In this document: positions 34,081 through 45,591 of the stretch, one piece after another
Position numbering within the stretch: position 1 is the first letter of the stretch
Layout: every line of letters begins with the position of its first letter
Assembly (NCBI GenBank): GCA_010909165.1
Contig: MU008176.1
Coordinates: 674,856 to 738,855 of the forward strand
Source of the DNA: Anthoceros angustus
Taxonomy: Eukaryota; Streptophyta; Anthocerotopsida; Anthocerotales; Anthocerotaceae
Direction: 5' to 3'
Length of the DNA: 64,000 nt
Position numbers and translations under genes: made by a program
The notes under the pieces: model-generated
Databases searched by the model: none
Told to the model about the DNA's origin: nothing
Seen by the model: only the letters and a program-made list of their open reading frames with translations

Positions 34081-36040
34081 AATGCTCGGCCGTCAGGCCA
34101 TTGAGGCACAATTAAGGTTCTCCTAGATGATCAAGCGCATGGACGACGAGGAGAAGTAGGCGTCGTCATCCCTTACGAGAGATGCATCAAGACGCTTTTG
34201 GTTTTTGCATAGTCGGGCTACGCCGTAGGAAGGCCGCAGTAGGAGATAGGGTTTGATGCTAGCTCTGCAATTTTGCGATGTGTGCAGTGGACATCCTTTT
34301 TTGATCAATGGAATGGCACCCCTTCGCTGTGAATTTTGGCTCTTTGCACGCAGCGTAAACATTCTTGGCGAGGTTGTTGGGTAGACGGCGGTGGTGGTGG
34401 TGGTCTGCCTAATGTTGCTGGAAGGTTGCCATGCCTGATGGCTACTGATACTGCAATATGTGGTGCTGCCGTTTGGCCTTCTCCCCTGGTGAAGGGCTGA
34501 GAGGTTTGCCGCCTCCTCTGAAGGCCCTGCCTGTGAAGGTTCAAGGTGGCTTTCATGTTACTGTTGGCCATCCCCTCTTCCTGTTTCGAGCCGGATCGTG
34601 CTTCTTCTTGTTTGAAAGAGGATCGTGGTTCTCATTGTTTCCAGCATCACGGGTTCCTTAAGGAATACACGGTCACAAAGTCCATAGCTACGAAGACGGA
34701 CGGGATGCGGCATGGTTCGCAAACCATGGCCGTGACACAAGGGCCGTCATTGCATCGAAACCCATGCCGCCGTGTAGGGTTTGTCAAGTAGATGGAGCCC
34801 CCGCCGTTAGGGTTTACGGCCATTGGATGCCATCGAAGAAAACTTAATGGCACAAGGTAATGCGGAAACATTCGAAAACATAGTGTCCCGTCTCTTTGTT
34901 TTCAAAGGTGAAAGCACTGAAAATTTTTCACGGACACCCGTTTCGAGGACATAGTGTGTGTCCCCTTTGGTGCTTGGCCGCTTTTGGTTAGGGCGCCAAA
35001 GCGGCCTTCTGACCATGTGCTGTGAAAAAGGAAACCGTACTGGAATCTAGGGTATATTCTGCAAGATCCCTACGCCTTGCATGGGTTTCGCGAAAAAAAA
35101 ATTGTCCCATCCCCTCTGACCCCTTTGGTATGCCATAGTTACATGGGAACCCAGCAAAAGAAGCAATTGCAAGAAATTATAGGCGGGTGTAGGTTACGGA
35201 TATGCAGATATGGAAAGATTTGATTTTTCATGTACGTATGGGTGGAGAATGTGTGGAGTATAGGTACGGCAGACAACAACCGGTGGGTGTTTGAAGACAC
35301 GAAAGTTAACAGCAAACGTGATTGACATCAGCAAAGCAGGTAGGAATAAATATCCCCGGTCCCCGGTACATGTGGGGCAATCCTTGTTTTTCATATTTTC
35401 CCGAGGAGCAAGGGGGGAACGACAAGGATGCAATCATCCGAAGTCGGAGGTAAAAGAGCAAAAAATACCAAAAAGGGAAGCACAGCCGTGGCCAGCAGTG
35501 GTACGGGCCATGGCCCATGGCCCATGGCCCATGGGGCCATCAGGGCTGCAGCCTTGGAAAGCCCGTGGTCGGCGTTGGCCGCTTTTGCGAGCAAAGGCGT
35601 CACCGGCTGGCTCCGAGCCCCCGCTTGCTGGTCACACGCTTGGGAGCCCGCGCTTGCGCCTTTTTGTGTGGGCCTCGTTTATCCACTAAACACCCCGGAT
35701 TTGCGAAGCACAAAACTGAGATACGAGAAAAAGCGGGTAGCGGGTAGCGCGTCGTGGACCCATTGGCCCGTTCCATGGCCCATGGAAGCAAAGATGCGGG
35801 CACGGCGGCCCAGGCGCCCCGGCGCTGTTCACACTCTCGGGGTGGGATGCGGTTGGTGGCGGAACCGAACCGGTGGGTGTGCTGATGGCGGACGCGATCA
35901 TGAGCAGACAGCAGCAGGTGCAGCATCTCCCGGCAAGCACCCGCGTCCTGCCCTGTCGGGCGGGGCGGGGCGGGGATGATCCACCAACAACATCAACCGT
36001 TTTTATTCATGTACCACACCACCGTTTTGTTAGTGAAGTT
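34081..36040. other. Transition zone, no gene
   Basis: No recognisable gene between the end of the repeat field and the receptor-kinase upstream region. The longest frame (35,428-35,979, 183 codons) has no domain. It contains one palindromic microsatellite (35,505-35,540). Confidence 0.45.
35505..35540. repeat. Palindromic CATGGCCC tandem repeat
   Basis: Three consecutive CATGGCCC words flanked by GGGCCATGG and GGGGCCAT, so the whole stretch is almost self-complementary. Related words (GGCCCGTTCCATGGCCCATGG) occur at about 35,765. Confidence 0.8.
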
Positions 36041-36044
36041 TATT

Positions 36045-36450
36045 AATATGAATTCCCTTGGAGGGAGTTCTGTTCGTGTTACTCTTCCAGATGCGCGCCC
36101 CATACTATGTACAGTACTACATACCTAGTAGTAATGGCGGGACGTGTTACTCTTCCAGATGCGCGCTTCATACTATGTACATACTAGGTACATAGTAGTA
36201 AAGGCGTGACCCGTGGAGGGAGTTCTGTTCGTGTTACTCTTCCATATGCGCGCCCCATACTACTATGTACTACATAGTAGTAATGGCGTGACCCGTGGAG
36301 GGAGTTCTGTTCGTGTTACCCTTCCATATGCGCGCCCCGTATTGGTACGTAGTAGTAATGGCGGGGGCCCGCGGAGGGAGTGCTGTTATTGTTACTCTTC
36401 CACATGCGCGCCCTTCCTACAGAGTAGTAAGGGCGGGGAGCTGCGTAACG
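36045..36450. repeat. Minisatellite of ~70-85-bp units
   Basis: Five diverged units, each with a GTTACTCTTCCA word then ATGCGCGCCCCATACT-like sequence and a TACATAGTAGTAA-type palindromic segment followed by GGCGTGACCCGTGGAGGG. TTCTGTTCGTGTTAC starts occur at about 36,068, 36,222 and 36,304, with weaker units near 36,140 and 36,380. Confidence 0.75.
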
Positions 36451-36613
36451 GAACGGGGCCCTTGGGTCTCTGACACGCGCGCGCTTGACCCGCGTCGTCG
36501 GGCCTCGGAAGGGGTGCGGGTTTTTGGTTTTACCACCCCCGCTGCAGGCAGCGGGCAGCGGGCAGCGGGTTTTGGGAGCCAGTTGCATGCGCGAATACTT
36601 CCCACGCTCTTTG

Positions 36614-36890
36614 TCGGAGCAGCTTTAATAACACTTGGGTACGGGCTGCCCATGAGTCTCCACATTCCCTCGCTGGGGGACGGACGGGAGACGAGAATAA
36701 GCGCCCGGGCTTTGGCTCCCCTGCCGCCGGCCCCACGGGAGCAGGCCTGGCTCGGAGCAGCTTTAATAGCACTCGGGTACGGGCTGCCCATGAGTCTCCA
36801 CTTTCCCTCGCCGGGGGACGGACGGGAGACGATAATAAGCGCCCGGGCTTTGGCTCCCCTGCCGCCGGTCCCACGGGAGCAGGCCTGGCT
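36614..36890. repeat. 138-bp tandem duplication
   Basis: Two direct copies (about 36,614-36,751 and 36,752-36,889) with only a few substitutions. Each starts GGAGCAGCTTTAATA and ends GGGAGCAGGCCTGGCT. It lies 0.7-1 kb upstream of the receptor-kinase start codon and may be in its promoter region. A CCGGG/GGGCC tandem run follows at about 36,962-37,010. Confidence 0.85.
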
Positions 36891-37626
36891 GGCCAGCTGT
36901 TGCGTCTGCCGCTACCCGCTCTCGAGAGGTGCAGGAGCAGGAGGTGCAGGAGGCGCGCCAGCCCGGGCTGGGCCGGGCCGGGCCGGGCAGGGCAGGGCAG
37001 GGCCTGACGAGGCCAGACGGACGCCATCTTTTCTCCTCCTGCGTGCGAGAGCGAAAGCGAAAGCGAGAGCCCAATGCGGGCTGGTTGTCGAGGAAGGAAG
37101 CCCCAGCCTCCATTCCTTCTGCGCTTCTCTCGATTCTCGCTCCCGGCTCGGCCTTCGCGCCTCCTGAGGGGCTCGCACATGCGGCTTCGCCTCTGGAGGA
37201 TGAGCTGCTTGGCCGGGCCTGCGTGACCTGTGGCGTCGGGGCCTGAGCTTCCTTCCTTCTTGCATTCCTCCCTTCCCCCGCTCTCCTGGATTTCTGCCCC
37301 GGGGAATGCTGCTGCCGCTGCGACAGCAGCGGCTGCAGGTGGGCTTTCCCTTTTCCCTTCCCGCCCCCGGCTCCGAGCTTCAGGCCTGCTGGGCCGGATT
37401 CACGTTCCGGGCGCCTGGATTTCTGCGCTTCCGGCCAGGTAGTTCATCGCCCTGCTTCGCAGAATGTAGCTCAGGAGTGTTGTCGCTTCTGCTGCGGCTG
37501 CATCTCTTCTTGGCTGGGTGCTTGGGGCTCTGTTTTGTGAAGGGTGGGGGCGGGTCTGCATGCGGCAGGGCAGGGGTGGGACATGGCGGGAATTTAGTGC
37601 TCGTGTGAGGAAGGCGAGTCAAGGCG

Positions 37627-40600
37627 ATGGCGAGGTGCTGGTTTGTCCGGCGGGTTTTGCCGGGGCTGCTGGCGGCGGTGGCGCTGCTGGCTGCTGCCGT
37701 TTGTGTTGATGCGGATGCTTCGTCGGACATGAATGTGCTGCTGGATTTCAAGGCGGGTCTGCAAAACGATTCTGCGCTGGCGAATTGGGATGCTTCCGCG
37801 CCGCTGTGCGAGTGGTTCGGGGTGAGTTGCGGGCCTGGAGGCGGCGTCACTGGGCTCGACCTCAGCAGCGCCGATATCGCTGGTGTTGTGGATGGTCGCC
37901 TGTGCGACATTCCGGGGCTGGAGGTTCTCCATCTGGACGACAATTACTTGGGGGGAGGCTTTCCCGAGGGGCTTTTCAACTGCACCAATTTGGTGTCGCT
38001 CAACTTCAGCCAGAACCTTTTTGCAGGCCCGCTGCCGGATGGGTTCACCAGGCTGAGCAAGCTGGAGGTGCTGGATCTCTCCTACTGCAACTTCAATGGG
38101 AGCATTCCAGCTTCCATTGGCGGCCTTCCGGAGCTTTCGTTTCTCGACCTGTCTGCCAACGGGTTTACGGACGGAGGCATTCCTGCTGCTTTCGGCAATC
38201 TCTCCAGTGTCCAGTACCTGCATGTGGCGTGGAATTATGTTCTGGAGGGTCCCTTTCTTGCGGATTTCCGGGGGGTGCCGAGCCTGGTGTCCTTCCAGGC
38301 GCAGCAGTGTCTGCTCTCCGGCAACCTATCCGACAGCATTGGACTGCTCACCAACCTCTCGTATTTCGACGTGTCCAACAACAGTCTCACGGGGGAGATA
38401 CCGCAGTCGATTGTTGGGTTGTCCAATCTTGCCTTCTTCGATGTAGCGGACAACCAGCTGGTGGGTGGTATTCCGAGCGGCGTCTCCAACCTTAGGAGCT
38501 TGACGCATTTCTTCCTGTACAACAACCAGCTCACGGGGCCGCTGCCGTCTGGTTTCGGGGCCCTGCCGAACTTGTTCTCCTTCGACGTCAGCAGCAATTC
38601 CTTGGAGGGCATCATTCCTGGGGATCTGGTGAATTGCAAGCAGCTCGCCTTGTTCCACATCCAGCTTAACAATTTCTCAGGGCCGATACCGGATGGCTTC
38701 GCCGACCTTCCGCTTCTGCAGGAGTTTGTCGTGTTCAACAACCAGCTCAACGGCAGCTTGCCTGCGCGTTTGGGAGACAACGCCAACCTCACGCGGATTG
38801 ATGTTTCCACGAACTTCCTCTCGGGAGCTGTTCCCCCGAACCTTTGCAACGGAGGGGTCTTGGATGAGTTGGAGCTCTTCTCTAATTCGTTCAATGGAAG
38901 CTTGCCGGATACATATGGCAGCTGCAACAGCCTTAGGAGAATGCGGATCCACAACAATTCGTTCTCAGGCCCGTTTCCCCTCGGAATATGGAGCAATCCG
39001 GTTCTCGAGTATTTGGAGATCTCCTACAACCTGTTTTCGGGGAGCATTCCTCCGGAGATCCGGAAGGCTTCCAGCTTGAGGACAGTGAGGATGAGTTACA
39101 ACATGTTCAGTGACGCTATTCCTGCCGAGATCAGTCAGGTCGATTTGGCGGTCCTTGAAGCAAGTTTTAACCAGCTGGGGGGGCCGATCCCCAGTACCAT
39201 TGGGAACATGGCGAATCTGACGAGTCTCCTTCTCAAAGCGAACCGAATTTCAGGTTCTATTCCTGCCGACCTCGGCCGCTGTCATTCCCTTGCCAGTCTT
39301 GACCTCTCAAACAATCAGCTGTCTGGGGACATTCCATCTTCCCTTGCGGAGTTGGCCTCGCTGAGCCTTCTGGATGTCTCTAACAACCGGCTGAGTGGAC
39401 AGCTTCCCCCCGAGTTTGGGCAAGGGACTGTGATCAGCTCGTTCAATTTTTCCTACAATTCCTTCTCCGGCTCTCTGCCGCCAGCGTTCAGGAGCGGCGC
39501 CTTTGCAGATAGCTTTCTGGGCAATCCAGATTTGTGTGGATCAGGTCTGCCGACACAGCGGCCCTGCATGAAGTCCGGAAGAAACGTCGCGGTGCCCTGG
39601 GTTGTGGGTGGGACTTTCATCGCGGCTGCCGTGCTCTTCATCCTCAGCTCCTGTTGGTTCTACCGCAAGTACTCGAAGCATCAGAGGAGCGTGCGGCAGA
39701 GGGATGCAGGTCCCTGGAGGCTGAAGTCATTCCAGAAAGTTGGCTTCTCCGAGGCTGATGTTCTGGCAAGCTTGGATGAAGACAATGTCATTGGAGAGGG
39801 AGGAGCCGGCAAAGTGTACAGGGCTTCGTTGCCAGATGGTCAGGTGGTGGCAGTGAAGAAGCTGTGGACCAATGTGAAAGGTCCAGGCACTCGAAATGAC
39901 AACGGTTTCAAAGCTGAGGTTGAGACGTTAGGCAAGATCCGGCATCGGAACATTGTGAAGCTGCTATGCTGCTGCTCCAACAAGGAGTCTAATTTGCTGG
40001 TGTACGAGTATATGGAGAACGGCAGCCTGGGGGAACTCCTGCACAGCAAGAAGTCCATTCTTCTCGACTGGGCCAGCCGGTTCAAGATTGCTCTCGGATC
40101 TGCCCAGGGCCTTGCTTACTTGCACCATGACTGTATCCCCCAAATCCTGCATCGAGATGTGAAGTCCAACAACATCTTGCTGGATGAAGACTTCGAACCA
40201 CATGTTGCTGATTTCGGGCTGGCAAAGATTCTGGAGAAGTTCTCGAGGGGTGACTCCATGTCTGTCGTGGCTGGCTCCTATGGCTACATCGCACCAGGTA
40301 TGTTCTCCCTCCCCGCTGACATACCCTGCATGCAACTTGCCATCACTTCTTTGATGATCTCTCATGGGTGTCATTGTTTTGTATGCAGAGTATGGGTACA
40401 CATTGAAAGTCAGTGAGAAGAGCGACATTTACAGTTTTGGGGTAGTGCTTCTGGAGCTAGTCACAGGGAAGCGGCCCATCGAACCAGAATTCGGCGACGG
40501 TGTGGACCTGGTGAAGTGGGTGTCTAGCAAGATCCACAGCAAGGAAGGATTACCTGACATCCTAGACCCCAGACTTGGCGGAGCATCTCAAGATGGCATG

Positions 40601-40816
40601 GTCCGCGTGCTCATGCTCGCTCTGAGATGCACGGATCCGAACCCAGCACAGCGCCCGACCATGCAGCAGGTTGTGGAGTATCTCCGTCAAGCCAACCCCA
40701 AGCAGTCAGTAAAAGGTGTCAAGGATTGGAAAGACTGTGAGAAGGAGTTCGGCCGAACGGACTCCACCCCCTTGGATGCGGATGCTTGCCTAGACGTGAA
40801 GCTCCTTGTTAAATAG
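37627..40816 (+). CDS. HAESA-like LRR receptor kinase (subfamily XI)
   Basis: Plasma-membrane receptor kinase of the peptide-sensing LRR-XI group. Two exons, 37,627-40,297 and 40,389-40,816, with a 91-nt GT-AG intron whose removal restores IAPEYGY; spliced length 1,032 aa. A hydrophobic signal peptide (about 1-30) precedes an LRRNT (LLDFKAGL...CEWFGVSC, about 37-66), about 20 extracellular LRRs (to about 625) and one membrane segment (about 656-678, VVGGTFIAAAVLFILSSCWF). The kinase (about 715-1,000) has the glycine loop GEGGAGKVY, VAVKK lysine, HRDVKSNN (about 841), DFGLAK (about 861) and GSYGYIAPE, so it should be active. The stretch FSEADVLASLDEDNVIGEGG and AEVETLGKIRHRNIVKLL-CCCS point to HAESA/HSL rather than CLV1 or PXY. 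In flowering plants such receptors bind IDA or related peptides. The single intron at APE is typical of the subfamily. Tail to tail with the next gene. Confidence 0.93.
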
Positions 40817-42323
40817 ATAGTAATCATCAGGACTACCTGTAACCCACCTACTTATTTAGACTAGGTCCCTACAACAACTTCAGCTCCATCCACGCTAGCT
40901 TGGATCTAGTTGTAAATGTTTTTCAGGCACATAGAAAGACATCGTACTGCGGAACCGTTTTGTTGAAGCCACCTACTGTAGACTCCAGTACGTGTCGTGT
41001 GAACCGTTACCATGCACATGAAAAGGCATTACAACCACATTACTGCGGCTGTAAGATGCCGCCCACCATTCCCTTGATAATGCAGGTGGTGCTTCGAAGA
41101 GACACGAGGACATAACGGAACCCACTCGCGAGCTTGGTGGGTGCAGGATTGCAGGTGTGGAGTATCACGGACTCCATGAGCCCGCACTCCTGCAGCAACA
41201 ATCATAAGTTGTACTAGCCATCTAGATAGCTCGGGAATGTTGAGCCCTGAGCGCAAGTAATGCAGACTGTCAGGATACGCTGGACTCTCCATTCTGTGGA
41301 CTGTTATGGATGACGGGGCCCTGTCACCAGGCTGTTGCGGGCGAGAAAGTGGCCTGACACCGGACAGCATGGGCCGATGGGCCCGCCTCTGCCCACGCAA
41401 AAGACACACTTCTTCAATGCGCCTGTCCAGTGGCACATTATTTTGGTGCTGCAATGGATGTACAGTAGTACATCCCGCGTGGAGCCATCACATGGGCTCT
41501 GTAAAAGCGGCTGCATCTCCTGCCAAACCATGATAAATGCGAAACCGCGGCGGCTCGTTCCGGAACCCGGAACGGAACGGAACAGGGCTCGGCCTCTTCT
41601 CTAACGTAGCGCTCAACGTAATTTCTAGAAACAGAACAGTTACATCTCACAATAATAATATTTGATATATGTATGGAGTGGAGCAAATGTGTCAGGCGTG
41701 CCAGGCTAGTTTGAATCCAGCCTACATTATGAAGGTGGAATGGAGACTTTGTTATGAAAAAGAGATGGGAAAAATTCATCTACCCCGAGACAAGGGGGAA
41801 CAACTCCGTAAGAGAGCACCATACCATGGGGACTAACTCCCATAATTGCCCGTTTTGTAGCAAAATCGGGATAGGAAAGGGCCTACCTACCACCAGTGTC
41901 ATGCCGCCTCACCTACGCTTCCCGTCGTCTTACACACGGCGTTAGCCGACGCCCGCTTGAGGGTGATGGGCTTCCGTGATGAAGTGGTGCGAGAAGTGGC
42001 AGGGCAGAGGAGAGCCCTCTTTCCCTCTTCCCCTCTCCCCCTCTTCCCTCTTCGGGGCCTGCCAGCGCTATGTGCATATCCCGTTCCGACACAACTGGAA
42101 GATCTCGCTGCGGATCTCTCTCGCTGCCGCACTTCGTCTCCGGTACAGTCTTGTATTGCTTTAAATGTGATCTCCCACCCGTTCGGTCCGCTGACGGAAT
42201 CCGATGCAGATGTGCGTACATACATTTTGCTTTTTCCCTCGTCTCATGTGTCTGGGGACGGCAGTGGCAATTGCCTTCCGCTATGTGTGTAGACTGTCCG
42301 CCTCACACGAATGCCGTGAGGTA
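40817..42323. other. Intergenic region between convergent genes
   Basis: No gene is recognisable in about 1.5 kb between two stop codons. It should contain the 3' ends of the receptor kinase and of the aminotransferase-like gene. Confidence 0.5.
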
Positions 42324-44631
42324 TCAGAGCCTGAAGTCTATCCAGTAGGGATCGATTGCCTCAGGGACGTCTCTCTCCTCGTCAGGGAACTCGTCCAGGA
42401 ACGTGGCCATGGTGGTGGCTGCCTCCACGTACATGCGGTACTTGGCGGTAGTCAGGTCACCCACCTCCATGGCTTCCTCATTACCCGAGGTGCACGCCTC
42501 TGGAGAGAACCTCTCTTTGTCCCCCCGCAAAGCGACAGTGACACACCCGTTGCACGGAATGATGAGATCCTTAACCGTGGGCTTGGTGGTCCACTCGCCT
42601 GTATTCCAGTCTAGGTCATACAATGGCAGGAAACGCTGGCCGTGCTCGGCCACAAACTCTATGGCGGACAGTAGGAACTCGAACTCGTCCTCGGTTATGT
42701 AGTAGCCGAAGGAGAGCCTCGCCCACCCGGGCTTCATAGCACCGTAGCCCTGCGAGTGACCCAAAACATCAGCAGCCCGTATTCCATCCGACGTATGACA
42801 GGAAGCTGTTCAACTTGACAGAAATGGCAGTGTCACAGACCTTGGCAACGACAGCATGCTCGATGGCCGATGACCGCTCCGGATCGATGCCAAGAAGATA
42901 GAGCCCGTAAGGCCCCGCACAGGAGCAGCCGCCTCTGGCCTGGATCCCGAACAGGTCGTTCAGGAGCTTCACCACAAACCGGCAGTGCAGAAGCTTTCCT
43001 ACTCGGGCTAGGCCGGGCCTTGCAAGCACTCGTTGCTGGACGCTGCGAGTTCGGGAGACAGGGTCTCGGGAACGGACAGTGAAGGAGAGGATGGCACAGC
43101 GCTTCACTTCTGTGTTGCCCAGGATGTGGATGTAGGGGTTCCTTTGCAGTCTCTGGATGGCGGTTGTGATGAAGTGCTGCTCCCGCCGTTCGATGAGGTC
43201 GTGCCCCATGAGCTCCTTCACCCAGAAGGTCAGAGCTGCTCTCACTTTCTGGATGATGGGCGGCGTGCCCGCATCCTCCCTCGCTTCCACATCCTCTATG
43301 TACACCTGTCGCTGCTGGTCCACGAATTGCACGGTGCCACCTCCGCAGGTGGAAGGAGCTGTGTCCTTGAGGAGGTAGAGCTCCTTGCTCATGAGCAGAA
43401 CGCCGGGGCAGCCGGGCCCGCCCATGAACTTGTGGGGGCTCAGCACCACGGCGTCATAGCCGTCCAGGCGACCAGCTCGCATGTCGATGTTCACGTAGGG
43501 GCCGCTGAAGAGAACATGGGAACAGTGGATGCATGGATCAGCAACAGGAATGGATGGCAGAATGGATGTTGCTTTCGAGGATGCAGTTGAGGGAAGCATG
43601 CCTGCCTGGCAGCAAAGTCGAAGCAGGCGAAGGCACCGTTCTGGTGCAGAAGGCGGGCTATGGCTCGGGTGTCGGTGAGCATGCCCGTCACGTTGCTGGC
43701 GGCAGAGAAGGAGCCCAGCTTGGGCCTGTCTCTGTACTTGGGGTTGGCCAGAGCTGCCCTCAGCTTCCTCATGTCCACGCCACTCCCGTCCCCTCTGAGA
43801 GGAATCTCCACCACCTGGAAGATCATCACAATCAGCTCACTTCACATGGTATGGTAAGTTCACAGCATAGTGCAGAGAGACAGGGCAGAGCATGCTAGCG
43901 ACCTCGGCCAAGCTCTCCCTCCATGACAAGAGATTGGAGTGGTGCTCATACGGTCCCACAAACACCACCCACTTCTCCTCATCGTCCAGCATCCTCAGCA
44001 CCCGGGTCCTGAGAAAGGCCGGTACCACAATCCCTAGGCATTCCTGAAGCCGCTTCAGCGCAGCGGTGGTGCCAGTTCCGCAGAAGAAGATGGCTTCCTC
44101 CTCTGTCCCTCCCAGGCAGCGCTTGATGAACTGCCCTGCCTCCTGCACAGCGTGCCCCGTTATCTTCCCCACATGGCTGTCTTCCGTGTGAGTGTTGCCT
44201 GAAACCCAACAGCGCAGCCCGTCAGCAAAGCCGACCCCCTCATCAGAACTGTGAAAGCACACACACACAGCCCTTCCCCTGCAACACGCACCGTAGAAGG
44301 GCAGAAGGGCCTGGGCGATGATGTTCTCGATGTGGATCAGAGGCTGCCCCGACGCCGTGTGGTCCGCGTACGTTAGCAGCCGGGAGGTTCCGAACTCGGT
44401 GACGAATTCGACGATGCGCCCTGGAATCTGCGACCGCATCCACTCGCACTTCTCTTCCTCACTCGGAACCACTTTCTTCCACAAATCGGGCAACACATTC
44501 TCGGCACCCAGCCTTCCCAGGGCGACCTGGAGCGGTGTTGGCGTCTTCTCGCTCTGGCCTAACCCTGCCTTTCTCAGATCCCGAGTCTCAGCAGCAGCTA
44601 GACTAAAAGAATCCCACCTGCTATTTCCCAT
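42324..44631 (-). CDS. Class V aminotransferase / cysteine desulfurase-like enzyme
   Basis: PLP-dependent enzyme of the NifS/selenocysteine-lyase fold. Five exons on the minus strand: 44,631-44,292, 44,198-43,903, 43,814-43,606, 43,504-42,841 and 42,749-42,324, giving 644 aa; introns are 88-101 nt. The third intron has a GC donor (GCTGCCAG then GCAGGC), the others GT-AG. Visible motifs: TYADHTASGQPL near the start, GTGTTAALK, GPYEHHSNLLSWRE, SAASNVTG, DFAASGPYVNIDM (spliced), the PLP lysine in SPHKFMGGPG (about K307) and GIQARGGCSCAGPYG with candidate active-site cysteines. It matches a plant and algal group with an N-terminal extension and a C-terminal domain (KPGWARLSFGYYI...). The substrate is unknown: cysteine desulfuration or another amino acid. 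A stretch of about 25 residues after AILSFTV (about 42,999-43,077) looks inserted relative to the family. Confidence 0.88.
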
Positions 44632-45591
44632 CGGTTAGTGCCCACTGCCGAGCTTTGCCTCTCACTCCCATTACAGTGTACAAAGCGCGGGCCTGGCTTG
44701 CACGGAATTTGCGCTCTCCTCCTGCCGGTTCATCTGCTCCGATGTTCTTCAACTGCAGATTAGAAAGGTTGACAGTTCGACTGGACTGCCGGGTTCCAAG
44801 AAGCATACCCCTGATCCTACGCTTGGCTGAGAGCAGCCCAAGCCAAATGGGTGGGGGTGATTGGCCCACGAAGAGGTCAACGCGCAGAATTCGATTTCCG
44901 GTTTTGGTATGACGTGCGGAATGCGACCACTGTACAAGAAAAGTTCGATGAGGCAGTGGCTGAGAAGAGCCGGCCTCCGACAAACGCAGTGCAGCTCAAC
45001 AGTACTCCAGCTCATCGATCCTCGGATATGCGCACCTCCGAGCTCTGGGACAAGCTGACACCCTTTATTGGAGTGGCATAACACAACTGAGAGTGAGATC
45101 ACATCTCCGGAATCCTTTAAGAGTTTTTTATCCAGCCCAGTTGCTCTTTCCATGTTATATTGCTTCCTGCAAGAGGAGCACAAGATTCTCATCTGTCTGG
45201 TATGCACAGATTTCGGAAGCCTCCGATAGGACTTCGTCACCACATCCCGGTTCATGATCTCGATGAGGCATCTGACAGTCTGCAGCAGCCAGCCAGCCAA
45301 CCAGCCAGCTCCGTGCAGTAGACTGTGGGGCTTCCACGGGGCAAACAGCAATCCTGAAACGAGGCAGCCCAAAATGCAGTGCATGAGTTCAAGGATCATC
45401 AACCTAATCAGATCATCAACACATCATTGTTGCAACCCACAAAGAGGCCATCCATGAAGACACTCACCTCGAGTCTTCGTTCATCCAAGGGGCTTCTCCA
45501 TAGCCGAGCGAGCTGCTTGCAAGATGTGCAAAAGAATACTATCCATATAACTCTCGTTGTCCAGCATGGTACAGGTCCCCAGCATGTCAAT
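44632..45591. other. Intergenic region, no gene seen
   Basis: This separates the start of the aminotransferase-like gene from the stop of the phosphate transporter, both on the minus strand. It should hold the promoter of the first. A short CAGC tandem run lies at about 45,285-45,317. No coding sequence recognised. Confidence 0.45.

Noticed and set aside
33625-34110. Poly-Gly, poly-Ser and poly-Pro frames
   Set aside because: They are translations of the (GGA)30 microsatellite.
36295-37180. Long frames on both strands upstream of the receptor kinase
   Set aside because: They translate the 138-bp duplication and GGGCC runs. No homology, and frames open on both strands.
42999-43077. Additional 79-nt intron in the aminotransferase-like gene
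   Set aside because: Removing it shifts the frame, and the acceptor lacks a pyrimidine tract; the read-through version keeps the frame.
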